Shown here in pieces: positions 52,861-60,361 of a DNA stretch of 63,412 nucleotides. The DNA is taken from contig JAPJRC010000006.1 in assembly GCA_030824805.1 (NCBI GenBank), positions 1-63,412 of the forward strand. Direction: 5' to 3'. The stretch is from Micavibrio sp. Lineage in GTDB: Bacteria > Pseudomonadota > Alphaproteobacteria > Micavibrionales > Micavibrionaceae. The translations under genes and the position numbers were made by a program. Position 1 is the first letter of the stretch, and the number at the start of each line of letters is the position of its first letter. A model generated the notes under the pieces. It ran no database searches, had not been told where the DNA came from, and saw only the letters and a list, made by a program, of their open reading frames with translations.

Positions 52861-52897
52861 CTTTGGTTGGATAGGCATAGGCTTTCAACAACCAAAG
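52861..52897 (+). promoter_or_regulatory. leader hairpin touching the DUF378 ribosome site
   Basis: CTTTGGTTG (52861-52869) and CAACCAAAG (52889-52897) are perfect inverted repeats with a 19-base loop. The right arm ends directly at the AGG of the ribosome site (AAAGAGG), so the stem may hinder translation. No T-run follows, arguing against a terminator. Confidence 0.45.
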
Positions 52898-52908
52898 AGG
52901 TGAAAATT

Positions 52909-53145
52909 ATGAGAGTTCTCAATATGATAGCGCTGACCCTGCTTATCGTCGGTGGCTTGAACTGGGGTATGTTTGCCCTGTTTGACATTGATCTGGTCGC
53001 AGCTTTGTTCGGTGGCCCGGATACGGTTCTTGCCACTATCGTATACTGTCTGGTCGCAGTATCTGCAATCTACACGGCATTTGCCGCCAGACCGATCCTC
53101 AAGATCGAAAAAGACTACACCCATGGAACGCTGGCCCATCACTAA
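52909..53145 (+). CDS. DUF378 small membrane protein
   Basis: The 78-residue protein from the ATG at 52909 has two membrane helices (MRVLNMIALTLLIVGGLNWG and TVLATIVYCLVAVSAIYTAF) with the DUF378/YuzA motif GGLNWGMFALFDIDLVAALF between them. The family is widespread and has no assigned function. Confidence 0.9.
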   Translation: MRVLNMIALTLLIVGGLNWGMFALFDIDLVAALFGGPDTVLATIVYCLVAVSAIYTAFAARPILKIEKDYTHGTLAHH

Positions 53146-53162
53146 GGCGAGTGATTCCCGAG

Positions 53163-53192
53163 AAAAAAGGCCGCTTTTCAGCGGCCTTTTCC
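53163..53192. terminator. bidirectional terminator between DUF378 and rpmE
   Basis: AAAAAAGGCCGC and GCGGCCTTTT around TTTTCA; it can serve both convergent transcripts. Confidence 0.85.
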
Positions 53193-53219
53193 TTGTTCTC
53201 TGACAAAACCTTAAATGGC

Positions 53220-53471
53220 TTATTTCTTGCCTTCGTCTTCGCGGCCAGCGTTGCCGGAAAGGAAGGAGCCGTATTTGTTTTCGAATTTTTTAAGCTGTTG
53301 TTTTTCAACAACTTTCTGCGTGCCGCCTTGCCATGCAGGGTGGGAAAGCGGGTCAACGTCGAGACGCATTTTGTCGCCGGGCTTGCCCATGCAGGAGCGC
53401 GTTTTGTACTCCGAGCCATCCGTCTGGATGATCGTGATTTCGTGGTAATCCGGGTGAATATCGGCTTTCAT
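53220..53471 (-). CDS. rpmE: 50S ribosomal protein L31
   Basis: The 83-residue protein has MKADIHPDYHEI, TDGSEYKTRS and DVDPLSHPAWQGG, the L31 core. It lacks the Cys-x-x-Cys zinc site (only one Cys, in RSCMGK), so it is the zinc-free form typical of alphaproteobacteria. The C-terminal tail past the core (KKFENKYGSFLSGNAGRE) is a little longer than usual. Confidence 0.96.
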   Translation of the reverse strand: MKADIHPDYHEITIIQTDGSEYKTRSCMGKPGDKMRLDVDPLSHPAWQGGTQKVVEKQQLKKFENKYGSFLSGNAGREDEGKK

Positions 53472-53565
53472 TTCGGTCGTCCTTTATATAATTTCGGTCC
53501 TGTTTCTATGGGATTTAAAAGGAAATTGCAAGCAAATGTCGTACCCCTCTTTAAACTTTAAGGCC

Positions 53566-53973
53566 ATGACCGTTTCAAGCAGGATTCTGGTCATAATCAT
53601 AGGGGTTTGGGCCTTATCGGCCTGTACAACGACACCGCGTCCCCAGCCTGGAGCCGAGCCGCCGCGTGAAGCCTGCGAGTTTTACCAAAAGGGGCTGGCG
53701 AGTTGGTATGGTTACGAGCTGTACGGCAACCATACTGCCAACGGCGAGAAATTCGATCCCGAAGGCGTTACCGCAGCCCACAGAACGTTGCCTTTTGGTA
53801 CGAAGCTACGCGTTTACCGCGATGACGGCAAAGGCAACCCGAAAGGTGTTCTTGTTCGCATCAACGACCGCGGCCCGTTTGTGCGCGGCCGGGTGATAGA
53901 TCTTAGTCTGGGCGCGGCCCGGGAACTGGGCATGAAGGACACGCGGCCGGTACACATATACAGATGCAAGTAA
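53566..53973 (+). CDS. RlpA-like lipoprotein
   Basis: The 135-residue protein from the ATG at 53566 has a lipoprotein signal (IIGVWALSAC, Cys20) and the double-psi barrel core GLASWYGYELYGNHTANGE, TAAHRTLPFGTKLRV, VRINDRGPFVRGRVIDLS. RlpA proteins bind or cleave glycan strands lacking stem peptides at the division septum; this one lacks the SPOR domain. A second RlpA-like gene follows 48 bases downstream. Confidence 0.92.
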   Translation: MTVSSRILVIIIGVWALSACTTTPRPQPGAEPPREACEFYQKGLASWYGYELYGNHTANGEKFDPEGVTAAHRTLPFGTKLRVYRDDGKGNPKGVLVRINDRGPFVRGRVIDLSLGAARELGMKDTRPVHIYRCK

Positions 53974-54021
53974 AGCTGCGCTGATTTGCGTTGCCCGGTA
54001 AAAGGGATTAGGCTTCATCCC

Positions 54022-54396
54022 ATGCGAAAGTATCTTGTGTGCCTGATTGCATTGAGCGCGTTTTGGCCGATGGCTGCCACGGCAAGCAGCCTGTCATGCG
54101 CCGAGGAAATACAACGCGGCGTTGCCAGCTGGTACGGGCCGGGTTTTGAGGGCTCGCTCACAAAAAGTGAAGAATTGTTCAACCCATCAGCGTTATCGGC
54201 GGCGCATCCGTCTTTGCCATTTGGCACGATGGTGAAGGTTGTAAATATGCGCAACAACAAAAGCGTGCTGGTCAAGGTCAACGACCGCGGCGCATTCAAG
54301 AAACACGTGATAGACCTAAGCGAAGCTGCCGCGAACGAAATCGGTATGATTGATGACGGCACCGCAGCCGTTGCCCTATTCAAATGTCATCATTAG
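54022..54396 (+). CDS. RlpA-like exported protein, second copy
   Basis: The 124-residue protein from the ATG at 54022 has a signal peptide without a clear lipobox and the core GVASWYGPGFEGSLTKSE, AAHPSLPFGTMVKVV, VKVNDRGAFKKHVIDLS. It is a paralog of the 53566 gene, with the usual HTANGE replaced by SLTKSE, so activity may differ or be lost. Convergent with the EndoU gene 6 bases on. Confidence 0.88.
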   Translation: MRKYLVCLIALSAFWPMAATASSLSCAEEIQRGVASWYGPGFEGSLTKSEELFNPSALSAAHPSLPFGTMVKVVNMRNNKSVLVKVNDRGAFKKHVIDLSEAAANEIGMIDDGTAAVALFKCHH

Positions 54397-54402
54397 GCGT
54401 CG

Positions 54403-54906
54403 CTAGCGGTTGAAATTATAAGTTTTTTTGGGAAGGGCGCCTTGGGCAGTGTTTTCGTTTGCGGGGGATGGCGCTTTTCGGCCCGCTGATTTCGAAGAAT
54501 TTGTATTACAGGCGTTTGGCTTTCCATTGATGGGATATGCCGTAACGACACCGTCTTTTTCCCTGTCCAGAACCACGCGCACTTTCACATCATCTATCAT
54601 ATCGGATGCGACGTAATACCCGTTCTTCTGTTTCTTCCATCTAAGGTTATCGTTCGCCGCAATTCTACGGACATTGCCAAGTATCTCCGCTTCATCCCAA
54701 TCTTGAGGAAACTCTGTCTTGCATGGCTTGCCTGTACCATATAGATGGCCGCCGCCTTTTCTATCGCCGTGAAGAATATGCAGTTCCGCCTGCTTTGAAA
54801 TTGCCGGTGCCCCAAAAGAAAACTGGGGTAATTGCCACACGCCGAGACCAAACATGACTGCAGCCATGACAATAAGACCGAGCAAGCCTTTACGGGTTTT
54901 GAACAT
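54403..54906 (-). CDS. membrane-anchored bacterial EndoU-type nuclease
   Basis: The 167-residue protein from the ATG at 54906 has one N-terminal membrane helix (GLLGLIVMAAVMFGLGVW) and a domain matching the bacterial EndoU pattern: ELHILHGDRKGGGHLYGTGK (His43/His46, His54, Lys59), then CKTEFPQDWDEAEILGNV, a Tyr-rich turn, VKVRVVLDREKDGVVTAYP (Thr122, Tyr124). In other bacteria this domain is the RNase end of contact-dependent or polymorphic toxins. A Ser/Pro tail follows. No immunity gene is recognisable next to it. Cleavage is not proven and the toxin role is inferred. Confidence 0.75.
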   Translation of the reverse strand: MFKTRKGLLGLIVMAAVMFGLGVWQLPQFSFGAPAISKQAELHILHGDRKGGGHLYGTGKPCKTEFPQDWDEAEILGNVRRIAANDNLRWKKQKNGYYVASDMIDDVKVRVVLDREKDGVVTAYPINGKPNACNTNSSKSAGRKAPSPANENTAQGALPKKTYNFNR

Positions 54907-54919
54907 ATTTATGCCCGCC

Positions 54920-55372
54920 TTAAGAAATATGCTCTTCAACGCGTAGCGATGTGCCATCCACACCTGTAACTTTAACCTTCGTGCCGGCGGGCAGATCATG
55001 ATGGGAAACAATTTTCCATCGCGTATCGTCGACATGCAGTTCGCCCACGCCGTTGACGATATCTTTGGTCAGAGTGAAGTGACGGCCGATATATTGATCG
55101 CCGCGGCGGTTCATAGTGGCGGCATTATCCTTTCCAGGATTCTTTTTCCGGTAGTATTGCCAGCCCAGAGCGCCTGCGACAGCTACAACGGACCAGATAA
55201 GAATCTGGGGCATCCAGAGCAATGTAGGAATCAGCAGCATGAGCAGGCCTACGACAAGCGCCGCAATACCCATCCACAAGAAGACAGCGCCGAACACCAG
55301 TATCTCGAGGCCGAGCAGGATGACGCCGAGAACCAGCCAGTGCCAATATTCAATCGCGTTCAAGAATTCCAT
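54920..55372 (-). CDS. NfeD-family protein (YbbK partner)
   Basis: The 150-residue protein has an N-terminal pair or trio of membrane helices (WLVLGVILLGLEILVFGAVF and the following hydrophobic stretches) and a C-terminal OB-like domain (GVGELHVDDTRWKIVSHHDL, KVTGVDGTSLRVE). It is 3 bases after the QmcA-like gene, a standard NfeD-SPFH pairing. Confidence 0.93.
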   Translation of the reverse strand: MEFLNAIEYWHWLVLGVILLGLEILVFGAVFLWMGIAALVVGLLMLLIPTLLWMPQILIWSVVAVAGALGWQYYRKKNPGKDNAATMNRRGDQYIGRHFTLTKDIVNGVGELHVDDTRWKIVSHHDLPAGTKVKVTGVDGTSLRVEEHIS

Positions 55373-55375
55373 GGT

Positions 55376-56287
55376 CTACGCCTTTTTCTTTGTGATATCG
55401 CCAACCAGATCGGTGATGCCCGCAATCGAACCCATCACACCCGTCGTTTCTAGGGGCATGAAAATGGTCTTCTGGTTCGGTGAGCGTGCAAACTCCTTCA
55501 GGGACTCAACATATTTCTGCGCGATGAAATAATTTATCGCCTGCACGTTGCCGTGGTTGATGGCGTCAGACACCATTTGCGTCGCGCGGGCTTCTGCTTC
55601 TGCCGCACGTTCGCGGGCTTCTGCGTCACGGAAGGCGGCTTCCTTGCGGCCTTCGGCTTCGAGCATCACAGCCTGCTTTTCGCCTTCGGCGCGCAGGATT
55701 GCAGATTCACGCGAGCCTTGCGCTTCGAGAATGGTGGCCCGCTTGTCTCGCTCTGCCTTCATCTGACGGGCCATGGAGTCCACAAGATCACGCGGCGGCG
55801 AAATATCCTTGATCTCGATACGCGTGGCCTTGATACCCCAAGGGGCCGTCGCATCGTCAACGATGGTCAGCAGGCGGGCGTTGATCTGATCGCGTTCGGA
55901 GAGTAGTTCGTCGAGCGTCATCGAGCCCATAACCGTACGCAGGTTTGTCATGGTGAGGTTCAGGATGGCGTTTTCAAGATTGCGCACTTCATAGGCTGCT
56001 TTGGCGGAATCCAGAACCTGATAAAAGATAACGCCGTCGACTTTGACCAAAGCGTTGTCCTTTGTGATGACCTCTTGCGATGGCACATCAAGTACGGTTT
56101 CCATCATATTGATCTTTGCCCCAACGCTGTCGACGATCGGTACGATGAAGTTCAGGCCGGGATGCAGCGTCTTTGTGTAACGGCCGAAGCGTTCGATTGT
56201 ATATTCCATACCCTGCGGTACGGTCTTTACGCCTTTGATTATGATGATGATGGCAAGTAAAGCGATAACGGCGACAAACGGTTCCAT
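55376..56287 (-). CDS. qmcA: SPFH/stomatin-like protein QmcA
   Basis: The 303-residue protein has one N-terminal helix (FVAVIALLAIIIIIKGV), an SPFH core (VPQGMEYTIERFGRYTKTLH, VDGVIFYQVLD), SERDQINARLL and ISPPRDLVDSMARQMKAERDK, then a coiled-coil tail with AQGSRESAILRAEGEKQAV. It is a membrane-microdomain protein linked to protein quality control and operates with the NfeD neighbour. Confidence 0.95.
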   Translation of the reverse strand: MEPFVAVIALLAIIIIIKGVKTVPQGMEYTIERFGRYTKTLHPGLNFIVPIVDSVGAKINMMETVLDVPSQEVITKDNALVKVDGVIFYQVLDSAKAAYEVRNLENAILNLTMTNLRTVMGSMTLDELLSERDQINARLLTIVDDATAPWGIKATRIEIKDISPPRDLVDSMARQMKAERDKRATILEAQGSRESAILRAEGEKQAVMLEAEGRKEAAFRDAEARERAAEAEARATQMVSDAINHGNVQAINYFIAQKYVESLKEFARSPNQKTIFMPLETTGVMGSIAGITDLVGDITKKKA

Positions 56288-56357
56288 AAAAAATTCCCCT
56301 GATCCTTGGTTGGAGCAGGGGAATTTTACGGTATTCAGGGCTTATCGCCAAAGGCAG

Positions 56358-56378
56358 CTAGCGGTTGTGGCCCGCTAG
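56358..56378 (-). terminator. hairpin downstream of fba
   Basis: CTAGCGG and CCGCTAG pair around TTGTGGC, 16 bases past the fba stop. No T-run follows, so it may be a weak or Rho-assisted terminator. Confidence 0.4.
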
Positions 56379-56393
56379 TCCACAGACTTTCAA

Positions 56394-57455
56394 TTAAGCA
56401 GCCAATGATTTGCCGGTTGCGCGGAGGTCCGCAAAGGCTTCATCCATACGCTTGATGATGCCTTTTTCGCCTTCACGCAGCCAGACGCGCGGGTCGTATT
56501 GCTTTTTGTATGGCTTGCCGTCTTCAGGATCGATCTGGTGCGCGAATGCACGTTCGTTGTTCCAGACATATTTGCCGACCGATTCAGCGAAAGCAAACTG
56601 GGTATCGGTGTCGATGTTCATTTTAAACACACCGTAGTCCAGAGATTCCGTGATCTTGTCTTTCTCGGAACCGGAGCCGCCATGGAACACGAGATCCAGC
56701 GGGTTGGCGCCGAGGCCTTTCATCTTCTGAACGAGCTCTTGCGAATTCTTCAGAATGTCGGGGCGCAGCTTGACGTTACCCGGGGAGTAAACGCCATGTA
56801 CGTTGCCGAAGGATGCTGCCGTCGAGAAATGGCCGATAGGGGCCAGAATTTCATAAGCTTGCAGAACGTCTTCAGGCTGGGTGTACAGCTTGGCGTTGTC
56901 GATATCATCGGAGCCAACGCCATCTTCTTCGCCGCCTGTCACGCCGAGTTCGATCTCGATAGACATGCCGAGCGGAACCATGCGTTTCAGTATACGTGCG
57001 CATTCATGGAGGTTTTCCTCGATAGGCTCTTCGGACAAATCAACCATGTGGGAAGAGAAAAGAGGGAAGCCGCGCTTTTTAAAGAACTCTTCACCGTAAT
57101 CTATCATCGCGTCGACCCAAGGCAGAAGTTTCTTGTTCGCGTGGTCCGTGTGCAGGATAACGCAAACGCCATAATGTTCGGCAAGGGCATGAACATGCAG
57201 GGCAGCGGATACCGCGCCGAGAACTTTTGCCTGGAAAGAATCCGGCATGCCTTTACCGGCATAAAATTCCGCGCCGCCATTCGAAAGCTGGATAATAACG
57301 TCTGATTTATTCTTCGCCGCAGATTCGAGAACGGCGTTGATCGTGTTCGTGCCGGTCACGTTGACAGCGGGAAGGGCGTATTTGCCTTCTTTACAGGCTT
57401 TGAGCAGTGTTTGGTAATCTTTGCCCCAGACAACACCGGGCTTTAGTTTGGACAT
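56394..57455 (-). CDS. fba: class II fructose-bisphosphate aldolase
   Basis: The zinc-dependent aldolase splits fructose 1,6-bisphosphate. The 353 residues include VILHTDHANKKL (Asp104 proton donor, zinc ligand His105), MSIEIELGVTGGEEDGV and DLVFHGGSGSEKDKI. It starts with GAGGAG upstream. It follows gap on the same strand, separated by a terminator at 57572-57601. Confidence 0.96.
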   Translation of the reverse strand: MSKLKPGVVWGKDYQTLLKACKEGKYALPAVNVTGTNTINAVLESAAKNKSDVIIQLSNGGAEFYAGKGMPDSFQAKVLGAVSAALHVHALAEHYGVCVILHTDHANKKLLPWVDAMIDYGEEFFKKRGFPLFSSHMVDLSEEPIEENLHECARILKRMVPLGMSIEIELGVTGGEEDGVGSDDIDNAKLYTQPEDVLQAYEILAPIGHFSTAASFGNVHGVYSPGNVKLRPDILKNSQELVQKMKGLGANPLDLVFHGGSGSEKDKITESLDYGVFKMNIDTDTQFAFAESVGKYVWNNERAFAHQIDPEDGKPYKKQYDPRVWLREGEKGIIKRMDEAFADLRATGKSLAA

Positions 57456-57571
57456 GGAAATAACTCCTCTTTCTTGCGGGGGACTATAGTGAAATAGATC
57501 TGCGAGGGCAAAAGTTTAATGTTTTGCATAAAGTGATTGGTGCGCAATGCAGCAAAGTCAAAAAAGCAAAG

Positions 57572-57601
57572 AAAAAGGCGGGATTTCTCCCGCCTTTTTA
57601 T
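57572..57601 (-). terminator. terminator between gap and fba
   Basis: AAAAAGGCGGGA and TCCCGCCTTTTT around TTTC, 13 bases after the gap stop on the minus strand; A- and T-runs flank both sides. Confidence 0.85.
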
Positions 57602-57613
57602 GATTATGAGTTA

Positions 57614-58645
57614 TTAGGCAGCTTTGGTTGCTGCCGCATATCCGACAGCGTGCATCTTGGCGGCCGTGTCGAGCATGCGGTTCGAGAAACCCCATTCGTT
57701 GTCGTACCACGTCATGATACGGACGAGTTTGCCATCAATGACCTTCGTACCAGCGTACGAGAAGATCGAGGAATGCGGGTTGTGATTGAAGTCAGAGGAA
57801 ACGAGCGGATCATCATAGGCATCCATGATGTTCGTCAAATCGCCCAAGGCTTTCTTGATCGCTGCGTTAACTTCTTCTGCCGATGTTTCACGAGCGGCAA
57901 CAAACTTCAGGTCAACTACGGAAACGTTCGGTGTAGGAACGCGCAAGCTGACGCCATCCAGCTTACCTTTCAGTTCCGGCAAGACTTTGCCAACGGCCTT
58001 CGCTGCGCCCGTGGATGTCGGGATGATGTTCAGAGCGGCAGCGCGTGCGCGATGCAGGTCTTTGTGGAACGTGTCTACGGTGTTCTGGTCGCCGGTGTAG
58101 GAGTGGATCGTCGTCATGAAACCGCTCTCGATACCGATGGCTTCGTGCAAAACTTTTGCAACAGGCGCGAGGCAGTTCGTTGTGCAGGATGCGTTGGAAA
58201 CGATCGTGTGCTCGGCTTTCAGCTTGTCAGAGTTAACGCCGTATACAACGGTGATATCCTCTTCCTCTGCCGGCGCGGAGATCAAAACTTTCTTGGCGCC
58301 GCCTTGCAGGTGCAGGGCTGCCTTGTCACGTTTCGTGAAAATGCCCGTGCATTCCAGAACGATATCTACGCCATGGTCGGACCATTTGATCGCGGCAGGG
58401 TCTCTTTCCTGGAACACGGCGACGCGCTTGCCATTGATGATCAGGGCTTTTTCGCCGTCTGTTTCTACGGAGAACGGGAAATTGCCGTGTACGGAGTCGT
58501 ACTTCAAAAGGATTTTGTTCGCTTCCGTAGATGCGAGGTCGTTGATGGCGACCAGTTCGACATCCGTGCGCTTGGATTCATACAGGGCGCGGGCGACAAG
58601 GCGGCCGATACGACCAAATCCGTTAATTGCTACTTTTACAGTCAT
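57614..58645 (-). CDS. gap: glyceraldehyde-3-phosphate dehydrogenase
   Basis: NAD-linked GAPDH in 343 residues: VAINGFGRIGRLVARAL nucleotide site, catalytic Cys154 in SNASCTTNCLAP, His181 in TIHSYTGDQ and WYDNEWGFSNRM at the C-terminus. GAGGG precedes the ATG. The phosphoglycerate kinase gene that often follows is not in this window. Confidence 0.97.
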   Translation of the reverse strand: MTVKVAINGFGRIGRLVARALYESKRTDVELVAINDLASTEANKILLKYDSVHGNFPFSVETDGEKALIINGKRVAVFQERDPAAIKWSDHGVDIVLECTGIFTKRDKAALHLQGGAKKVLISAPAEEEDITVVYGVNSDKLKAEHTIVSNASCTTNCLAPVAKVLHEAIGIESGFMTTIHSYTGDQNTVDTFHKDLHRARAAALNIIPTSTGAAKAVGKVLPELKGKLDGVSLRVPTPNVSVVDLKFVAARETSAEEVNAAIKKALGDLTNIMDAYDDPLVSSDFNHNPHSSIFSYAGTKVIDGKLVRIMTWYDNEWGFSNRMLDTAAKMHAVGYAAATKAA

Positions 58646-58772
58646 TGGGCATTCCCTCTAATAATTACGAAGTTTAAGTGGGTGTATGTTTAAAGTAGCC
58701 ACCAAAAACGTCAACTAGTTTGGATATCACATCCTGCATTCTGAAAAATAAATCTGCATTCTCGAAGCAAAT

Positions 58773-58785
58773 GTAATTTTATAAC
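58773..58785. promoter_or_regulatory. candidate Zur operator, distal
   Basis: GTAATTTTATAAC within AATGTAATTTTATAACATTT: two mismatches to GTTATANTATAAC but well matched AATG/CATT flanks of the extended site. Its centre is 41 bases (about four helical turns) from the second box. Confidence 0.55.
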
Positions 58786-58813
58786 ATTTAGTCTTGCGTC
58801 CGGATTTTTGAAT

Positions 58814-58826
58814 GTTATGTTATAAC
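58814..58826. promoter_or_regulatory. candidate Zur operator, proximal
   Basis: GTTATGTTATAAC has one mismatch to the Zur core. It overlaps the likely -10 box (TATGTT at 58816-58821, 16 bases after TTGCGT at 58794), so binding would repress the gene at 58858. Confidence 0.6.
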
Positions 58827-58857
58827 ACTTTTAAAATCAGACCAAGGAGAGAACGTC

Positions 58858-59595
58858 GTGAGACACGCCTATATACTACCGGTTGCCATAGGTTTGGCAT
58901 CCATCGCTTTTTCACAGCCTGCAAATGCCCATGGCACATCGGTGATCTATAGCCCGCATCTTCATGGTGCAGGCGAGGTCGCCCTTGAAACAAAAGGCGC
59001 ATACCAGATTGATGCACATGACGATGAAGATGCATGGGGCGGTGAAGTTGTCGTGGGTTACGGTGTGACATCGTGGTGGCACAGCGAATTGGGCTTTGAA
59101 TTCTCAGGCCATCAAGATGAAGATACGGATGTCAGCGCCCTGGTGTTTGAAAACATATTCCAACTGACCCCGCATGGCACATGGCCTGTCGATGTCGGTA
59201 TCAAAATCGACTATGCCAAGTCATTGCTTGGTGAAGCAGATGAAATCGGCGCTAAATTGTTGCTGGAAAAGGAAATCGGCCAATTTACAAACATTTCCAA
59301 CATCGGCATCGCGCGCGAGGTCGGCGAAGATTCCGGTGATGATAACGAATACAATTTCGCTTACGGCCTCTCGTATAATGTGAACGAAACGTTCGCGATT
59401 GGCGGCGAATGGCACAGCGATTTCGGCACGCTTGAAAACGATAGCGACGATTTCGACGAGCAATCCCACCGCGTCGGCCCTGTGGCGTACGGCGAGATAG
59501 GCCATGGCGTCCATTATGAAACGGGTGTTTTGTTCGGTGTATCCGATGAAGCGCCTGATGCTGAAATCAAGGCCGTTCTGGAATACGAATTCTAA
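58858..59595 (+). CDS. small outer-membrane beta-barrel protein, likely zinc-regulated
   Basis: The 245-residue protein starts at GTG 58858 with AAGGAG upstream. A signal peptide ends at ANA-H, giving a mature N-terminus HGTSVIYSPHLHGAGEVALE with several histidines. The rest is a chain of alternating amphipathic strands, rich in Asp, Glu and His, ending in an aromatic Phe (LEYEF), as outer-membrane barrels do. Two Zur-like boxes precede it. I infer a role in metal or metal-complex passage, or adaptation to zinc limitation. The family is not recognised. Confidence 0.75.
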   Translation: MRHAYILPVAIGLASIAFSQPANAHGTSVIYSPHLHGAGEVALETKGAYQIDAHDDEDAWGGEVVVGYGVTSWWHSELGFEFSGHQDEDTDVSALVFENIFQLTPHGTWPVDVGIKIDYAKSLLGEADEIGAKLLLEKEIGQFTNISNIGIAREVGEDSGDDNEYNFAYGLSYNVNETFAIGGEWHSDFGTLENDSDDFDEQSHRVGPVAYGEIGHGVHYETGVLFGVSDEAPDAEIKAVLEYEF

Positions 59596-59611
59596 TATTT
59601 TAAATAAAAAG

Positions 59612-59643
59612 AAGCCCCGTATCGTGAGATACGAGGCTTCTAT
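59612..59643. terminator. hairpin after the beta-barrel gene
   Basis: AGAAGCC..GTATC and GATAC..GGCTTCT form an interrupted stem around GTGA, 17 bases after the stop. It lacks a T-run on the plus side. Confidence 0.5.
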
Positions 59644-59743
59644 TCGGAAGATGATGTCTCACTGTTACATGAAATGTCATCGTTCACGTGATACCAATGA
59701 TTGGGAGAGCCAGTCGTTCCAAAAAATCCTATAATTTTTTTCC

Positions 59744-60361
59744 TTACAATTCATGCTGTTGTGTATAGGTCGATTGATTTTCTTTCCGAACCGTAAAGAA
59801 AATTATGTTGCAGACCAGGTAACAACACGCGGATAGAATGATCCACACATTCATAGCGCCAAGACCGGCGACGAAATGATTGAACGTTGAAGCGGCATAA
59901 AAAAGCGACGTAACCTGCATGGAAGTAAAAGGGCCTATAGGCTTTTCGTGTGGCCACATCCATCCGACGGCCGAGGCGATCGCCGCTAGAATGCCGCCTA
60001 TTGCCAACGCGTAAAGGCCAAGATAAAGACCGGCCGAAAGATAGAGAATATTGCTGACGATAAAAAGCGAGAAAGCAAAATCAAGCGGGTATCGCCACGG
60101 GAAGAACGGTTTCAACAATATGGATGGCGGCAAGGCATCCTGTGCTGACACCACCCTTGGTTTTGCGCCTTTACCCCAGAATAGCAAAGCGGCGTGACCC
60201 AAAAGGCCAACGCACCCACCCACGCTCATGGCTATATAAGCAGGATTTGCAAACGAAACATGAAAAAGGCCGACACCGCCGGCCAATCCCATGAATATAT
60301 CGGCCAGCACGGCGGAAAACGACGCAACTTTAAGCCGGTTCGACTTAAGCCAGGCCAGCAA
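59744..60361 (-). CDS. multi-pass membrane protein, coupled to tkt
   Basis: A 205-residue protein with about five to six membrane helices (for example FSAVLADIFMGLAGGVGLFH and FSLFIVSNILYLSAGLYLGL). Its ATG directly follows the tkt stop (TAAATG), implying coupled translation. It has no recognised motifs or family. It lies between tkt and the barrel gene on the opposite strand. Confidence 0.75.
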   Translation of the reverse strand: MLAWLKSNRLKVASFSAVLADIFMGLAGGVGLFHVSFANPAYIAMSVGGCVGLLGHAALLFWGKGAKPRVVSAQDALPPSILLKPFFPWRYPLDFAFSLFIVSNILYLSAGLYLGLYALAIGGILAAIASAVGWMWPHEKPIGPFTSMQVTSLFYAASTFNHFVAGLGAMNVWIILSACCYLVCNIIFFTVRKENQSTYTQQHEL

